Below are positions 24,901-32,101 of a stretch of 48,007 nucleotides of DNA, one piece after another. Numbering within the stretch: position 1 is the stretch's first letter; each line of letters starts with the position of its first letter. Both the position numbers and the translations under genes were made by a program. This DNA comes from UBA2136 sp047635695 (GTDB taxonomy: Bacteria; Pseudomonadota; Alphaproteobacteria; UBA2136): positions 1-48,007 of the forward strand of contig JBLILN010000012.1 of assembly GCA_047635695.1 (NCBI GenBank), in the 5' to 3' direction. The notes beneath the pieces were generated by a model. It was not told the origin of the DNA, made no database searches, and saw only the letters and a list, made by a program, of their open reading frames with translations.

Positions 24901-26054
24901 ATTTCAAGAGGTTCTTTAGGTGATTCAGGTATATCCGGAACACTTTCAACAGCTTGCGGTGCACCAACAACGGTATCACCCATGGTCATGCCATGTTGCA
25001 CCCAAATCTGTTCACCTTTAGAACCTTCAAAGACAGAAAATTCTGAACCGTTTTCACGCACATCATCCAGCTGTGTTTCATAGTCGAACGCGTTAACGCT
25101 ATCGCCTGCGTCGCCTGTAATTTTCACAACGTCTGTTTCAGACATTTTACGGGCATCCTTCATGTCGATATCGACAGAGTCATCCCCTGCATCGTCACGC
25201 ATTTCAATACGCTCGACACTTTTAATTTTTTCTGCACTAATATCTAAGTGACCGTCAACAACAAGGGTATCGTCACCTTTACCACCATGTATTATCTCAT
25301 CGTCAGCATCAAATATAATAGTGTCATCACCTGAACCAGCGTGAATTTTATCAGCACCTTCACCGCCGTCAAGCTTGTCATTGCCTTTACCGGCATGAAG
25401 AATATCATTACCGCCACCAGTGCGGATATTGTCATTACCTCGGCCACCACTTACCTTGTCTGAACCACTACCACCAATAAAATGGTCATCGCCGATACCC
25501 ATATTGGCACGTACAGAAGCATAATCGTCACCAACCATTGTAATGACATCATTGCCAAAACCTGTATTTACTTTAAACACAGTAATATCGCTGTCGCCAT
25601 TAAGCGTTATGGTATCGTCACCATAGCCAGAGCTAATTTTAAATTGATTGGTCCAACCAGATCCATTTGTTTGAGCATCCACAGAAATAGAATCATCGCC
25701 TCGACCTGTAGAAATGTTACCACGCTTTGCGCCTGTTACTTCTACGGTAGAATCTTCTGAGCCACGTAAACGCACATCAGTATGCACAAAATTGTCTAAG
25801 GAAACGTCGGTCCCACGACGTGAGGTAACCTCTACATTTTTAATAGAGTTCCAAGCACTATCAAGACTAAGATCAGCGTGGTTTGCACCAATGTCACTCG
25901 AGACACGTGCACCAGAAACCCCAACATCGGCACCAGACAAGCTTTGTTGCCCTGCTTCAATATCATGACCGTCTTTAGAATTAATATGAGTTTGATTATC
26001 CGTTTTATTACTTAAACGAACATCAACATCTTTACCCTTAGTGTTTTTCGGCAT
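18999..26054 (-). CDS. Giant RTX / cadherin-like secreted protein (2351 aa)
   Basis: No signal peptide is present, which fits type I secretion. The parts in order are as follows. Residues 110-265 form a calcium-binding beta-roll with nonapeptides such as GGRGNDNIRTGGGND. A mixed domain follows to about 590. Next is a long array of Ig/cadherin-like modules of the tandem-95 and VCBS type (about 600-1900), each ending NDAPV-like and rich in Asp. Then comes a dystroglycan-type cadherin module (about 1900-2000) and a second RTX block (about 2010-2260). The C-terminus, rich in hydrophobic and Asp residues (NMTIDGIVV), looks like a type I export signal. It is likely a surface adhesin or matrix protein. 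Three modules at about 788-1085 are almost identical. No hlyB/hlyD/tolC genes lie in the window. Confidence 0.88.
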   Translation of the reverse strand: MPKNTKGKDVDVRLSNKTDNQTHINSKDGHDIEAGQQSLSGADVGVSGARVSSDIGANHADLSLDSAWNSIKNVEVTSRRGTDVSLDNFVHTDVRLRGSEDSTVEVTGAKRGNISTGRGDDSISVDAQTNGSGWTNQFKISSGYGDDTITLNGDSDITVFKVNTGFGNDVITMVGDDYASVRANMGIGDDHFIGGSGSDKVSGGRGNDNIRTGGGNDILHAGKGNDKLDGGEGADKIHAGSGDDTIIFDADDEIIHGGKGDDTLVVDGHLDISAEKIKSVERIEMRDDAGDDSVDIDMKDARKMSETDVVKITGDAGDSVNAFDYETQLDDVRENGSEFSVFEGSKGEQIWVQHGMTMGDTVVGAPQAVESVPDIPESPKEPLEMVFLGETAAYKNTIGYYVVDEEGQITDVNFGFENASRVNSGGELVSGESTAGMDVPEGAHLEFFIIANGFYLNKEYSRIDLEEGELKFANSEGGIANIHDDSVPELTFTSVDGETTALKGYVYHTSNDNLNIDGETHALVELNEDGNVVISFEDLKGLGDADYDDSVFQVNVGDNIVDISGIVFEDGVVVPTEPVDLSEDELTEDPIEEPAEKPIDALDDVFLAEEGTALDISFSDITANDVLPISGMISGITPVTEHGGQVIFNFIDRIAHYTPAEGFFGEDTFTYNVTDMFGNTDTATVTVNVQPVEVIVAPVDALDDAFDAVEDEALEINVADLLANDVDPAGNGLTVTSVSVNTVAGGVVDFNPETGVFSYTPTENYNGPDSFTYEVTDSEGNVDVATVQLNVAPVNDVPVALDDAFSTDEDVALNLSVAELLANDSDVEGDDLTVTAIDAVSANGAVVAFNPETGEISYTPVADFNGEDTISYTVSDGNGGESTAEIVITVNPVNDVPVALDDTFSTDEDVALNLSVAELLANDSDVEGDDLTVTAIDAVSANGAVVAFNPETGEISYTPVADFNGEDTILYTVSDGNGGESTAEIVITVNPVNDVPVALDDTFSTDEDVALNLSVAELLANDSDVEGDDLTVTAIDAVSANGAVVAFNPETGEISYTPVADFNGEDTVSYTVTDGNGGESTAVVTITVKPILDAPVAGDIHGDAVEDGEAIVLDGNVDNADGGQLFYTLSSAPDEGTIVNNNDGTFTFDVGNAFQDLDSGETRDIQFSYQVTDMQGNFSVANAIVTVAGINDAPDARDVSITSTEDLIAEVTRNFNVSDVDDEPVTITLLNALDPQTEGVVVNNGDGTFTFTPALDAFDYLNAGEEVTFSVNYLASDGDASDTAALTFTVTGVNDATVAEEIIIDDVVDDGEPIIIDIGGTVTDLDGNDTVTITVPTPPNPETEGELIDNGDGTFTFEPATTLEELDDGETQEITFEYVVTDEEGNTVTETVTIIVSGTNDAPVAQDIQFSTTEDNAVTTSFDATDVDDEPLTYSIVSAPDAQTEGVVAIGLNGQFSFTPAAALNALAEGEIKVVNFTYRVSDGDAEDTAQATVTVVGTNDNPVVEDITMNHMEEQAPHIFDIKPFVSDPDSDDNASSLTYTVAQPTKGQLTNLGDGLIELDPKGEFDYLAEGEVANLTAVLQVKDSHGGTTAKTIVIRVTGENDAPVAEIASVTTSEDGSMNILMPVSDVDGDSLDISFVNAPAENILELNLSGQMLTVTPGEGLQYLDNGETAEFSVTYNVTDGSIITQNVLNITVTGTNDAPVIEDINQTMLEDAGTVTGLFTGFDYEGDDIIYLVQTPPKDADGFVTIDNVTGEFTFNVNESLDSLQVGETKVVSFTYVATDGKDTSSPQTVEITIEGQNDAPVLTDVAVSVGEDDGTRTFSLGVSDADNAVNDLTYTLDSAPEFGSVVLNGDGTFNFNPNDSFQYLNDGETADVNFTYTVSDGAAFVSKTATITVMGTNDVPVVSGAFFVDPFHVIERYEFNFDVDRAFDNLNGTEVITFTDNNGDAAPSWISYSASEGKVVARPAANKYGEYEIQMHINDGSNIVTQAFTLYVDRVLESLDTSSIINGSGDDNKTGTDAGEYISVNAGDDIVHAGAGNDVIYGGSGNDILYGEDGDDTFLLTGVSGTDGSDQIFGGDGYDKIVFHESFVKTFELDGDYSNASNSIEEFVSSGSRVNISNGSGDDVMDFSNITFDGAFRIYGGNGNDIMTGSIGDDYLNGSGGNDTIYGGLGNDDLYGSAGNDELYGGLGNDYLEGGSGADNIYGGEGSDTIAFSADDVIVDGGVGDFDILSMRANVDFTALATDYSNLEALDLDGGNYSHEITIGLDDVIDMKDTSIDTLYILGDSGDNVATGGEFSIATRIDVVDTNGDGNTDTTFQVYASSLQSDIYIGIEMGVNMTIDGIVV
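22802..23692 (-). repeat. Three tandem 297-bp repeats inside the giant gene
   Basis: Identical marker strings recur at 22905, 23202 and 23499, giving a period of exactly 297 bp (99 codons). By reading, the unit at 22905-23201 and the one at 23202-23498 differ at a single base. The outer parts of units 1 and 3 have diverged more. Each unit encodes one cadherin-like module. Confidence 0.9.
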
Positions 26055-26381
26055 TAAAGTATTACCTTACTTATAAATTATTTTAAATCCCACATACCCA
26101 ATTGACCATACATTGTATGACCTATTACCTTTTGTGCCCCGCCATTAGCGTAATAAGTATATTACTGACAAATTTCAGACAGTTACATAAAAAGGTAACA
26201 ATAAAGCTGTCACTAAAGAAGATAAACCCAAGACATGCAGACAATATACAACACAAATTAATATAAGTAATATACAGAAAGCACCTTTAGTATAATGCGT
26301 ATTTAGCCAACCCCATAAATAAAGTATACACATTTTACACGGTAATGACAAAATTTATTTAACAGGTGTTTAAAGCAAAAA
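26055..26381. other. Upstream region of the giant gene
   Basis: There is no credible gene in this stretch. It contains an interrupted palindrome, CATAC-ATT-GTATG (26107-26119), about 55 bp before the giant gene's start. AAGG lies 10 bases before that ATG. No clear promoter could be assigned. Confidence 0.4.
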
Positions 26382-26411
26382 AAAGAAGGCCCCGATGAAA
26401 AGGCCTTCTTT
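26374..26411 (-). terminator. Terminator of the second flagellin gene
   Basis: AAAGAAGGCC (26382-26391) and GGCCTTCTTT (26402-26411) are a perfect 10-bp inverted repeat followed on the minus strand by a T-run. It lies 75 bp after the flagellin stop. Confidence 0.88.
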
Positions 26412-26485
26412 GTGAGTATCGGAAATCGCTAGAGCTAATAAAGTTTTATATTAAGTTATTAACTATAGTTTACTATTATTGGCTT

Positions 26486-27658
26486 CTATTGTAGAAGACG
26501 TAGTAGTAGTGATGGCTGTTGGTTAGCTTGCGCCAACATAGACACACCAGCTTGGATCAATACTTGTTCAGATGTGAACTTAGTGATCTCAGATGATACG
26601 TCAACGTCCATAAGTGTAGAACGTGCCGCTTCAGTGTTTTCAATAGTTACTGACAAGTTACTATTTGCAAACTCAAGCTTGTTCATGTTCGAACCAAGGT
26701 TCGCACGGGCAGCGTTTACACTATCAACCGCAAGGTCAACTTGTCCAGTCGCTATTACAGCGTTCGCTTGTGTATCAACACCTTGAATAGTCACACCAGC
26801 ACCTACTAACTCTTGGTATGAACCAAGGTCAACTTGTACGTTGATAATGTCACCAGCGTTAATACCTACTTGGAAGTCCAAGTCAGCTTGCACTGCAGCT
26901 GTACCAGCGGCTGTGTTAAACTGAGAGGTTGCAGCACCAGCCAATGGATTGTTAACAGAAGCAGCAGCATTAAACTGATCATTCAATGTAATACTTACAC
27001 CAATATCACTAAAGTTCAAAGTAGCCGTTTCACCAGCAGCAGGTGCCGCAGATAAGCTAATACTTTGAGATGAGTTTGTGTTGTTATTACGAACCGTAAT
27101 AACATCTGCACCAGCATCATAACCAACTTCAAAAACGTCAGCTGCCGTTACTTTTGAGTCATCAAAAGAAAAACCAACAAAACCGTCTGCCGTTTCAACG
27201 TCTGTACCAATTGTCGCACCAAGGGTAATAGTATTTGAACCGCCTAAAAGGTCAATCCCGTTAAACTGAGTAGTACCAGCAATACGGTCAATCTCATTGT
27301 TAAGCAAGCCAAATTCTTGGTTAAGGAAACCAAGCTCAGTTGAAGATAGTTGTTCTGATTGAGCTGTAGTTGCGAGAGATTTCATTCGGTTAAGAATGTC
27401 ACCAATCTGACCAAAAGCACCATCGGCAATTTGTAGTACAGATGTAGCTTGTTGAGCGTTAACTTGAGCAGCTTTAAGGGCTGTCACGTCAATTTTCAGA
27501 CCAGTACCAACAGCAAGAGCCGCAGCATCGTCCTTAGCTGTTGGAACACGTGAACCAGAGCTAAGTTTTGCAAGTGATGAGGCACTTCTGTTAGAAGCGG
27601 AAGCGAGGTTTCTTTGAGAAATCATCGCAGATATATTTGTGTTAATTGTAATAGGCAT
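26486..27658 (-). CDS. Second flagellin, monocistronic
   Basis: The 390-residue product has the flagellin N-terminus (INTNISAMISQRNLASASNR, SGSRVPTAKDDAAALAVG) and C-terminus (LMDVDVSSEITKFTSEQVL, ending LLLRLLQ). It shares the domain ends of the flagellin at 12915-14066, but the middle is different. GGAG precedes the ATG. It has its own strong terminator, so it is transcribed alone. A weak GG-N10-GC element lies 72 bp upstream. Codon choice looks more regular than in neighbours (frequent GCT, GTA and AAC), as expected of an abundant protein, so this may be the major filament subunit. Confidence 0.94.
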   Translation of the reverse strand: MPITINTNISAMISQRNLASASNRSASSLAKLSSGSRVPTAKDDAAALAVGTGLKIDVTALKAAQVNAQQATSVLQIADGAFGQIGDILNRMKSLATTAQSEQLSSTELGFLNQEFGLLNNEIDRIAGTTQFNGIDLLGGSNTITLGATIGTDVETADGFVGFSFDDSKVTAADVFEVGYDAGADVITVRNNNTNSSQSISLSAAPAAGETATLNFSDIGVSITLNDQFNAAASVNNPLAGAATSQFNTAAGTAAVQADLDFQVGINAGDIINVQVDLGSYQELVGAGVTIQGVDTQANAVIATGQVDLAVDSVNAARANLGSNMNKLEFANSNLSVTIENTEAARSTLMDVDVSSEITKFTSEQVLIQAGVSMLAQANQQPSLLLRLLQ

Positions 27659-27729
27659 ACTTATTTTCTCCTACATGGATTTATATTTTTACTTTAAGCA
27701 GACTACTTGTCCACCTAATCTATATTATG

Positions 27730-27745
27730 GGCATAGATTATTCCA
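27730..27745 (-). promoter_or_regulatory. Weak sigma54-like element of second flagellin
   Basis: The minus strand reads TGGAATAATCTATGCC. It keeps the invariant GG and GC at ten-base spacing but few other consensus bases. The distance to the start (72 bp) is like that of the other sigma54 sites here. Confidence 0.35.
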
Positions 27746-27943
27746 ATGTCCACCCCTTTCTTGAAATATAACCAATTTGGTCAATCGTGAAAGTTGTAAA
27801 CTTGTCTATATTTATAGTACCTCACACAAAATAAAAGCTGACATTAACTGACATCATATAAAAGGTACGTGTTTTTTGTACAACGCATGGCCTTACAAAG
27901 ATGGCAAAAAAAGCATGACTTTTATAGACGACAGCGTATTTTT

Positions 27944-27959
27944 CGGCATAGTTTGTGCT
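27944..27959 (+). promoter_or_regulatory. Sigma54-type promoter of fliF operon
   Basis: CGGCATAGTTTGTGCT keeps GG-N10-GC and about 9 of 12 consensus bases. It lies 62 bp before the fliF start, nearly the same distance as the flagellin sigma54 promoter from its gene. Confidence 0.6.
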
Positions 27960-28021
27960 AACATAGACAATGTATAGATATATATTAAGTTTAAACCAAC
28001 GACCTCGAAAGTACAAAAATT

Positions 28022-29641
28022 TTGGAAAACCTTTTAGCAATACTTCGACGTATGGGTGCCGCGCGCATAGCCATGCTTGTGGTTGCCACCTTTATACTTA
28101 TTGCCCTTTTATCCACCGTTGCCATAAAATCTAACGCGCCTGACTATGGGCTAATGTATGGTGGTTTAAGTAATAAAGAATCTGCTAAAATTATTGAAAA
28201 ACTTGAAGGTATGGGCGTTAATTACCAAGTTAAAGCAGGCGGTGTTTATGTTTCTAAGGCAAAAATTGCCGAGTTGCGTTTAAAAGTTGCTGGTGAAGGT
28301 ATTGTTGGGTCTAGCACCGCTGGTTACGAATTATTCGATAAACAATCCTCATTTGGTACCACGTCACTTGTACAAAATATCAATGCACGTCGCGCACTAG
28401 AAGGTGAATTATCACGCACCATCGCCTCACTTCCAACTGTTTCGTCGGCACGTGTACACCTTGTGATGCCTAAAAAGAAGTTATTTTCAAGGGAACGTAT
28501 TGAACCAACAGCCTCTGTTGTTGTTAATATAGGTACAAGAATTTTAAGTGATGAGCAAATACAAAGCATCACCCATCTTATTTCAGCGTCTGTGCCAAGC
28601 CTAACGCCTGACAATGTAACAGTGGTTGATAACCGCGGTAACATGCTTTCAACAGGTAACAAGTCGCAAAGCAATGTTATGAACATGCACCAAAAGGTAC
28701 AGCGTCAAATTGAATCGGAATATGAGTACAGCATTAAACGTATGCTTGAAAAGGTTGTTGGACCCAATAAAGCGAACGTTAAGGTAACAGCTTCAATTGA
28801 CTTTGATAGCGTTGAAGAAGAATCTGAAATATTTGATCCTGAAAATCAGGTTATTCGTAGCGAACAGCGTAGTGAAGACCGTGTTACTGCAAATCAAACA
28901 TCGGCCAACCAAGCGGCTGGTGCCAGTGCAAATATTCCAGGGCAAGAAGTTGGTGGCGGTGCTGGTGGTAGCAGTGAAAACCGTACATCAGCCGAAGAAA
29001 CCATTAATTACGAAATTTCTAAAACTATTAGAAAACACGTTAAGGCCGGTGGCGCCGTTAACAGACTAAGTGTCGCTGTTCTTGTAGAAGGTAACTACAG
29101 CAACGAAGATGGCGTTCAAAAATACGCACCATACGACAGCGAAGAATTAGAAAAATTCGCAACCTTGGTAAAAACAGGTATCGCCTATAATGAAGAACGT
29201 GGCGATCTCGTTGAAATTATCGACATGCCATTTGCGCACACGACAGAAGAGATTATCGAAGAACCTCTTTTTACAAAAGAAGATTACTTTATGATCGCAG
29301 AGTATGTACTTATTGGTATAGGTATTTTCTTGCTCATATTTATCATTATTAAACCCATTCTTAAGGCAACATTACCACAGCATAAATCAAGCATCGAAGA
29401 GTTACTCGCAGGTACGGCTGGTGTAGCCAATATAAATACAGCAGATGTGCCAGGCGGCACACCTCTTGACTTGCCCGTCAATGAAATTGCCGAAGAGGGT
29501 TCAATGATTGATCTACAAAGCGTTGAAGGTAAAGTACGCGAATCTTCTGTGAAGAAGGTTATGAAGATCGTAAGCGAAAACCCAGAAGAAAGCATTAATG
29601 TGATTCGAGGCTGGATGACAGGCTCAGAAGAAGGAAATTAA
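28022..29641 (+). CDS. fliF: Flagellar MS-ring protein FliF
   Basis: FliF builds the inner-membrane MS ring on which the C-ring and export gate assemble. The 539-residue product has a first membrane helix at about 16-36 and two ring-building motifs (YGLMYGGLSNKESAKIIEKL; ALEGELSRTIASLPTVSSARVHLVMP). A disordered Gly/Ser/Asn-rich stretch lies near 290-325, and a second helix is at about 425-446. The cytoplasmic C-terminal tail binds FliG. The start is TTG at 28022: the resulting MENLLAILRRMG fits family N-termini, whereas the next ATG would cut conserved residues. It is the first gene of the fliF-flbD operon. Confidence 0.94.
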   Translation: MENLLAILRRMGAARIAMLVVATFILIALLSTVAIKSNAPDYGLMYGGLSNKESAKIIEKLEGMGVNYQVKAGGVYVSKAKIAELRLKVAGEGIVGSSTAGYELFDKQSSFGTTSLVQNINARRALEGELSRTIASLPTVSSARVHLVMPKKKLFSRERIEPTASVVVNIGTRILSDEQIQSITHLISASVPSLTPDNVTVVDNRGNMLSTGNKSQSNVMNMHQKVQRQIESEYEYSIKRMLEKVVGPNKANVKVTASIDFDSVEEESEIFDPENQVIRSEQRSEDRVTANQTSANQAAGASANIPGQEVGGGAGGSSENRTSAEETINYEISKTIRKHVKAGGAVNRLSVAVLVEGNYSNEDGVQKYAPYDSEELEKFATLVKTGIAYNEERGDLVEIIDMPFAHTTEEIIEEPLFTKEDYFMIAEYVLIGIGIFLLIFIIIKPILKATLPQHKSSIEELLAGTAGVANINTADVPGGTPLDLPVNEIAEEGSMIDLQSVEGKVRESSVKKVMKIVSENPEESINVIRGWMTGSEEGN

Positions 29642-29642
29642 A

Positions 29643-30665
29643 ATGGCTGATATAAAACGTAAAAGAACCGCAAGAGAACAAGGCGCTAGAAACGCCGCGA
29701 TTTTAATGCTTTCAATTGGCGAAGAAAATGCAACGACTATTTTTAGCGGTATGGATGACTTTGAAATCCGTGACGTCTCACGTGAAATGGCCAGCCTTGG
29801 GCAAGTGAACAGCACTGAAGTTGAAAGTGTGCTTAATGAGTTTACCGAAGCCATTGGTTCTGGTAGTACAGGCCTCGTGGGTGGTTGGGGCGCAACAGAG
29901 CGTTACCTTAAAAGCTTCATGGACGAAGGTCGTGTACATGACCTTATGGATGAAATGCGCGGACCTGCAGGTCGTACCATGTGGGAGAAGCTCGCCAATG
30001 TTAGTGAGGACATTCTTGCAAACTACCTGAAAAATGAGTATCCACAAACCGTTGCTGTTATTGTCAGCCGCATTAAGCCTGGCCACGCTTCTCGTGTTCT
30101 GGCGGCACTACCTGAAGAATTAGCCTTAGAGGTTATTGAACGTATCCTTATTATGGATAACGTTTCTCGCGAAATTATAGAAAGCGTGGAAGACTCTCTT
30201 AAGAACGAGTTTATGCGTAACCTTGCAGCGAAACAAAAACGTGACAGTCACGAACTTATGGCCGAAATCTTTAACAATTTCGACCGCGCTAGCGAACAAA
30301 AATTCATGGACCTACTCGATAAACGTAGCCACGACGACGCAGAGCGCATTCGTTCCCTTATGTTTACCTTTGAAGATATTGGAAAAACCGACGACAAAGG
30401 TATTCAGCTTATCTTGCGTGAAATTGAGAAAGAGAAACTACCAATGGCCCTTAAAGGTGCCAATGAAAGCATTAACGAAATGTTCCTACGCAACATGTCT
30501 GAACGTGCGTCTAAAATTCTTAAAGAAGACATGGATGCCATGGGACCTGTACGTGTGAAAGATGTCGACGAAGCACAAAACGCTATTGTTGAAGTAGCTA
30601 AACGCCTGTCTGATGCAGGTCAAATTATCATAACGGAAGAAGGTGGCGATGACGACTTCATCTAA
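29643..30665 (+). CDS. fliG: Flagellar motor switch protein FliG
   Basis: FliG forms the top of the C-ring, links it to FliF and converts stator force into rotation. The 340-residue product has the usual three helical domains: an N-terminal FliF-binding part (ARNAAILMLSIGEENATTIF), the middle domain with the motif EYPQTVAVIVSRIKPGHASRVL and a C-terminal torque domain (MFTFEDIGKTDDKGIQLILR) with charged residues facing the stator. It starts one base after fliF ends and overlaps fliH by 17 bp. Confidence 0.96.
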   Translation: MADIKRKRTAREQGARNAAILMLSIGEENATTIFSGMDDFEIRDVSREMASLGQVNSTEVESVLNEFTEAIGSGSTGLVGGWGATERYLKSFMDEGRVHDLMDEMRGPAGRTMWEKLANVSEDILANYLKNEYPQTVAVIVSRIKPGHASRVLAALPEELALEVIERILIMDNVSREIIESVEDSLKNEFMRNLAAKQKRDSHELMAEIFNNFDRASEQKFMDLLDKRSHDDAERIRSLMFTFEDIGKTDDKGIQLILREIEKEKLPMALKGANESINEMFLRNMSERASKILKEDMDAMGPVRVKDVDEAQNAIVEVAKRLSDAGQIIITEEGGDDDFI

Positions 30666-31617
30666 ATCATTCGTTGAATTTCTAGACAAAAGTGACTTTG
30701 CCGAAATGGCAAAAGAGCGTAAAAGACAGATCCTCATAGAGGAGAAAAAAGCGCGCGATCTACAGAAAAAAAAGGACATTGGAGAGGCTGAAAAAGCACG
30801 CATTGCAGCCTTACCTAAAATCACCGACGAAGACTTAAAGCGTGCCGAACAAGAAGGTTTTGAAAAAGGTATTATTGCAGGCCAAGAGCAGGCATCACAG
30901 GAGTTACGTGAAGAATTCAATAAACACCTTGGTCAAATGCGCCAACAAATTGAAGATATACCAAAAATAATCAAGGAGCAGCTGGCCTTGATGCAAACAT
31001 CGACACTCAACCTTACGCGTGAAATTTTAAAAGCTGTTATTGCACATTCAAGTGAGCATTACAGTGAGGAAATATTGAATCACCTACTTAGCGAAGCTCT
31101 TGAGAAATCACAAAAAAAGGCTAAGCTAATCATCAACCTTGCACCGAGTAACCGTTTTTACCTTGAGCAACAAGGAAAAGACACCTTTAAAGACCTCAAT
31201 GTCTCACTTGTCGAAGATGAGTCCATGACAGCCGGTGACTGCATTATCAGCTGGGACAACTCAGGTGTAGACGCACGTGTGTCTGCCATTGCATTAGAAG
31301 TTGATAAAGCCATAGACGCTGCCGCACGCGGTATAAAAGCTCAAGAAATTGAATTTGACTATATCAAACAAGAGATACAAGAAGAAAAAGCTGAAATTGA
31401 AGCGAACGCAGCTTTACCTGTCGCTTCTACTGAAAATGAAGATAATCAAATGCAAGACGAAACCGAAACGTTAGAAAATGTAGAAAAAGTGGCAGAAACA
31501 AACACATTGGAACAAGTGGAACAACCCAAAGAAATCCCTCAACCAACTCAAGAAGATACCAACAGCAGCGAAGATGTCACAAATGACAATAAAAAAGAGC
31601 CTGAGATTGCCAGCTAA
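30649..31617 (+). CDS. fliH: FliH-like flagellar export ATPase regulator
   Basis: FliH holds the export ATPase FliI inactive and links it to the C-ring. The 322-residue product has a basic, Lys-rich N-terminus with a strong coiled coil (about 20-110), the FliH pattern GFEKGIIAGQEQASQEL and a C-terminal domain ending near ALEVDKAID. About 70 further residues are acidic and low-complexity (many Glu, Asn and Thr), which is unusual. ATG 30649 is preferred over GTG 30643 because the ribosome site GAAGG would touch the latter. It overlaps the end of fliG by 17 bp. No fliI is in the window. Confidence 0.85.
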   Translation: MTTSSKSFVEFLDKSDFAEMAKERKRQILIEEKKARDLQKKKDIGEAEKARIAALPKITDEDLKRAEQEGFEKGIIAGQEQASQELREEFNKHLGQMRQQIEDIPKIIKEQLALMQTSTLNLTREILKAVIAHSSEHYSEEILNHLLSEALEKSQKKAKLIINLAPSNRFYLEQQGKDTFKDLNVSLVEDESMTAGDCIISWDNSGVDARVSAIALEVDKAIDAAARGIKAQEIEFDYIKQEIQEEKAEIEANAALPVASTENEDNQMQDETETLENVEKVAETNTLEQVEQPKEIPQPTQEDTNSSEDVTNDNKKEPEIAS

Positions 31618-31639
31618 TATTTTCTTTTGAAAAACTTTA

Positions 31640-31655
31640 TGGCATACTAAATGCA
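31640..31655 (+). promoter_or_regulatory. Sigma54-type promoter upstream of fliN
   Basis: TGGCATACTAAATGCA keeps GG-N10-GC and about nine of twelve consensus bases. It sits in the 120-bp gap between fliH and fliN, 83 bp before the fliN start, and may provide extra transcription of fliN-motA-flbD. Confidence 0.6.
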
Positions 31656-31737
31656 TAATTTGTCTAAATAATAGGCAAATACTATAAATTTGCGCTCTTT
31701 ATATGCGTACAAATAACAAACATTGGAAAAGCAACAC

Positions 31738-32064
31738 ATGAGTGATGAACTAGAACTTGACGAATTAGAAGGCAAAAACCCAAAAGACGCACCAGAAATA
31801 GGGCCGTCATCTTCTGACGATCCTGATGCAGGTCTTGAAGCGGTTTATGATATCCCTGTGAAAGTTTCTGCCGTATTAGGTACATGTAATTTACAAATCC
31901 ACCAGCTTTTAAAGCTTGGGCGTGGTGCTGTTGTTGAACTTGACCGTAAGGTTGGTGAGGCAGTTGATATCTTTGTCAACGACCGCCTTGTCGCACGTGG
32001 TGAAGTTGTTATCGTTGAAGATAAACTTGGTATCACCATGACTGAGATCGTAAAATCTCGCTAG
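31738..32064 (+). CDS. fliN: Flagellar motor switch protein FliN
   Basis: FliN forms the bottom of the C-ring. The 108-residue product has an acidic, variable N-terminus of about 35 residues and the conserved SpoA domain (VYDIPVKVSAVLG, LLKLGRGAVVELDRKVGE, FVNDRLVARGEVVIVED). The ATG at 31738 is chosen; a TTG five codons upstream forms part of the GGAA ribosome site. It is followed by motA after 37 bp. Confidence 0.95.
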   Translation: MSDELELDELEGKNPKDAPEIGPSSSDDPDAGLEAVYDIPVKVSAVLGTCNLQIHQLLKLGRGAVVELDRKVGEAVDIFVNDRLVARGEVVIVEDKLGITMTEIVKSR

Positions 32065-32101
32065 GTTAAGCATAAATTAAATAATAAAAATGGATAAATA
32101 A

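Larger units (their letters stand above)
27659..28021. other. Divergent control region between flagellin 2 and fliF
   Basis: These 363 bases carry no credible gene. They contain the sigma54-type element for fliF (27944-27959), a weak one for the flagellin (27730-27745) and otherwise AT-rich DNA where FlbD-binding enhancers could lie. Confidence 0.6.

Noticed and set aside
27822..28040. Minus-strand frame of 72 codons upstream of fliF
   Set aside because: It overlaps the fliF start and its sigma54-type promoter, has no ribosome site, and has atypical composition.
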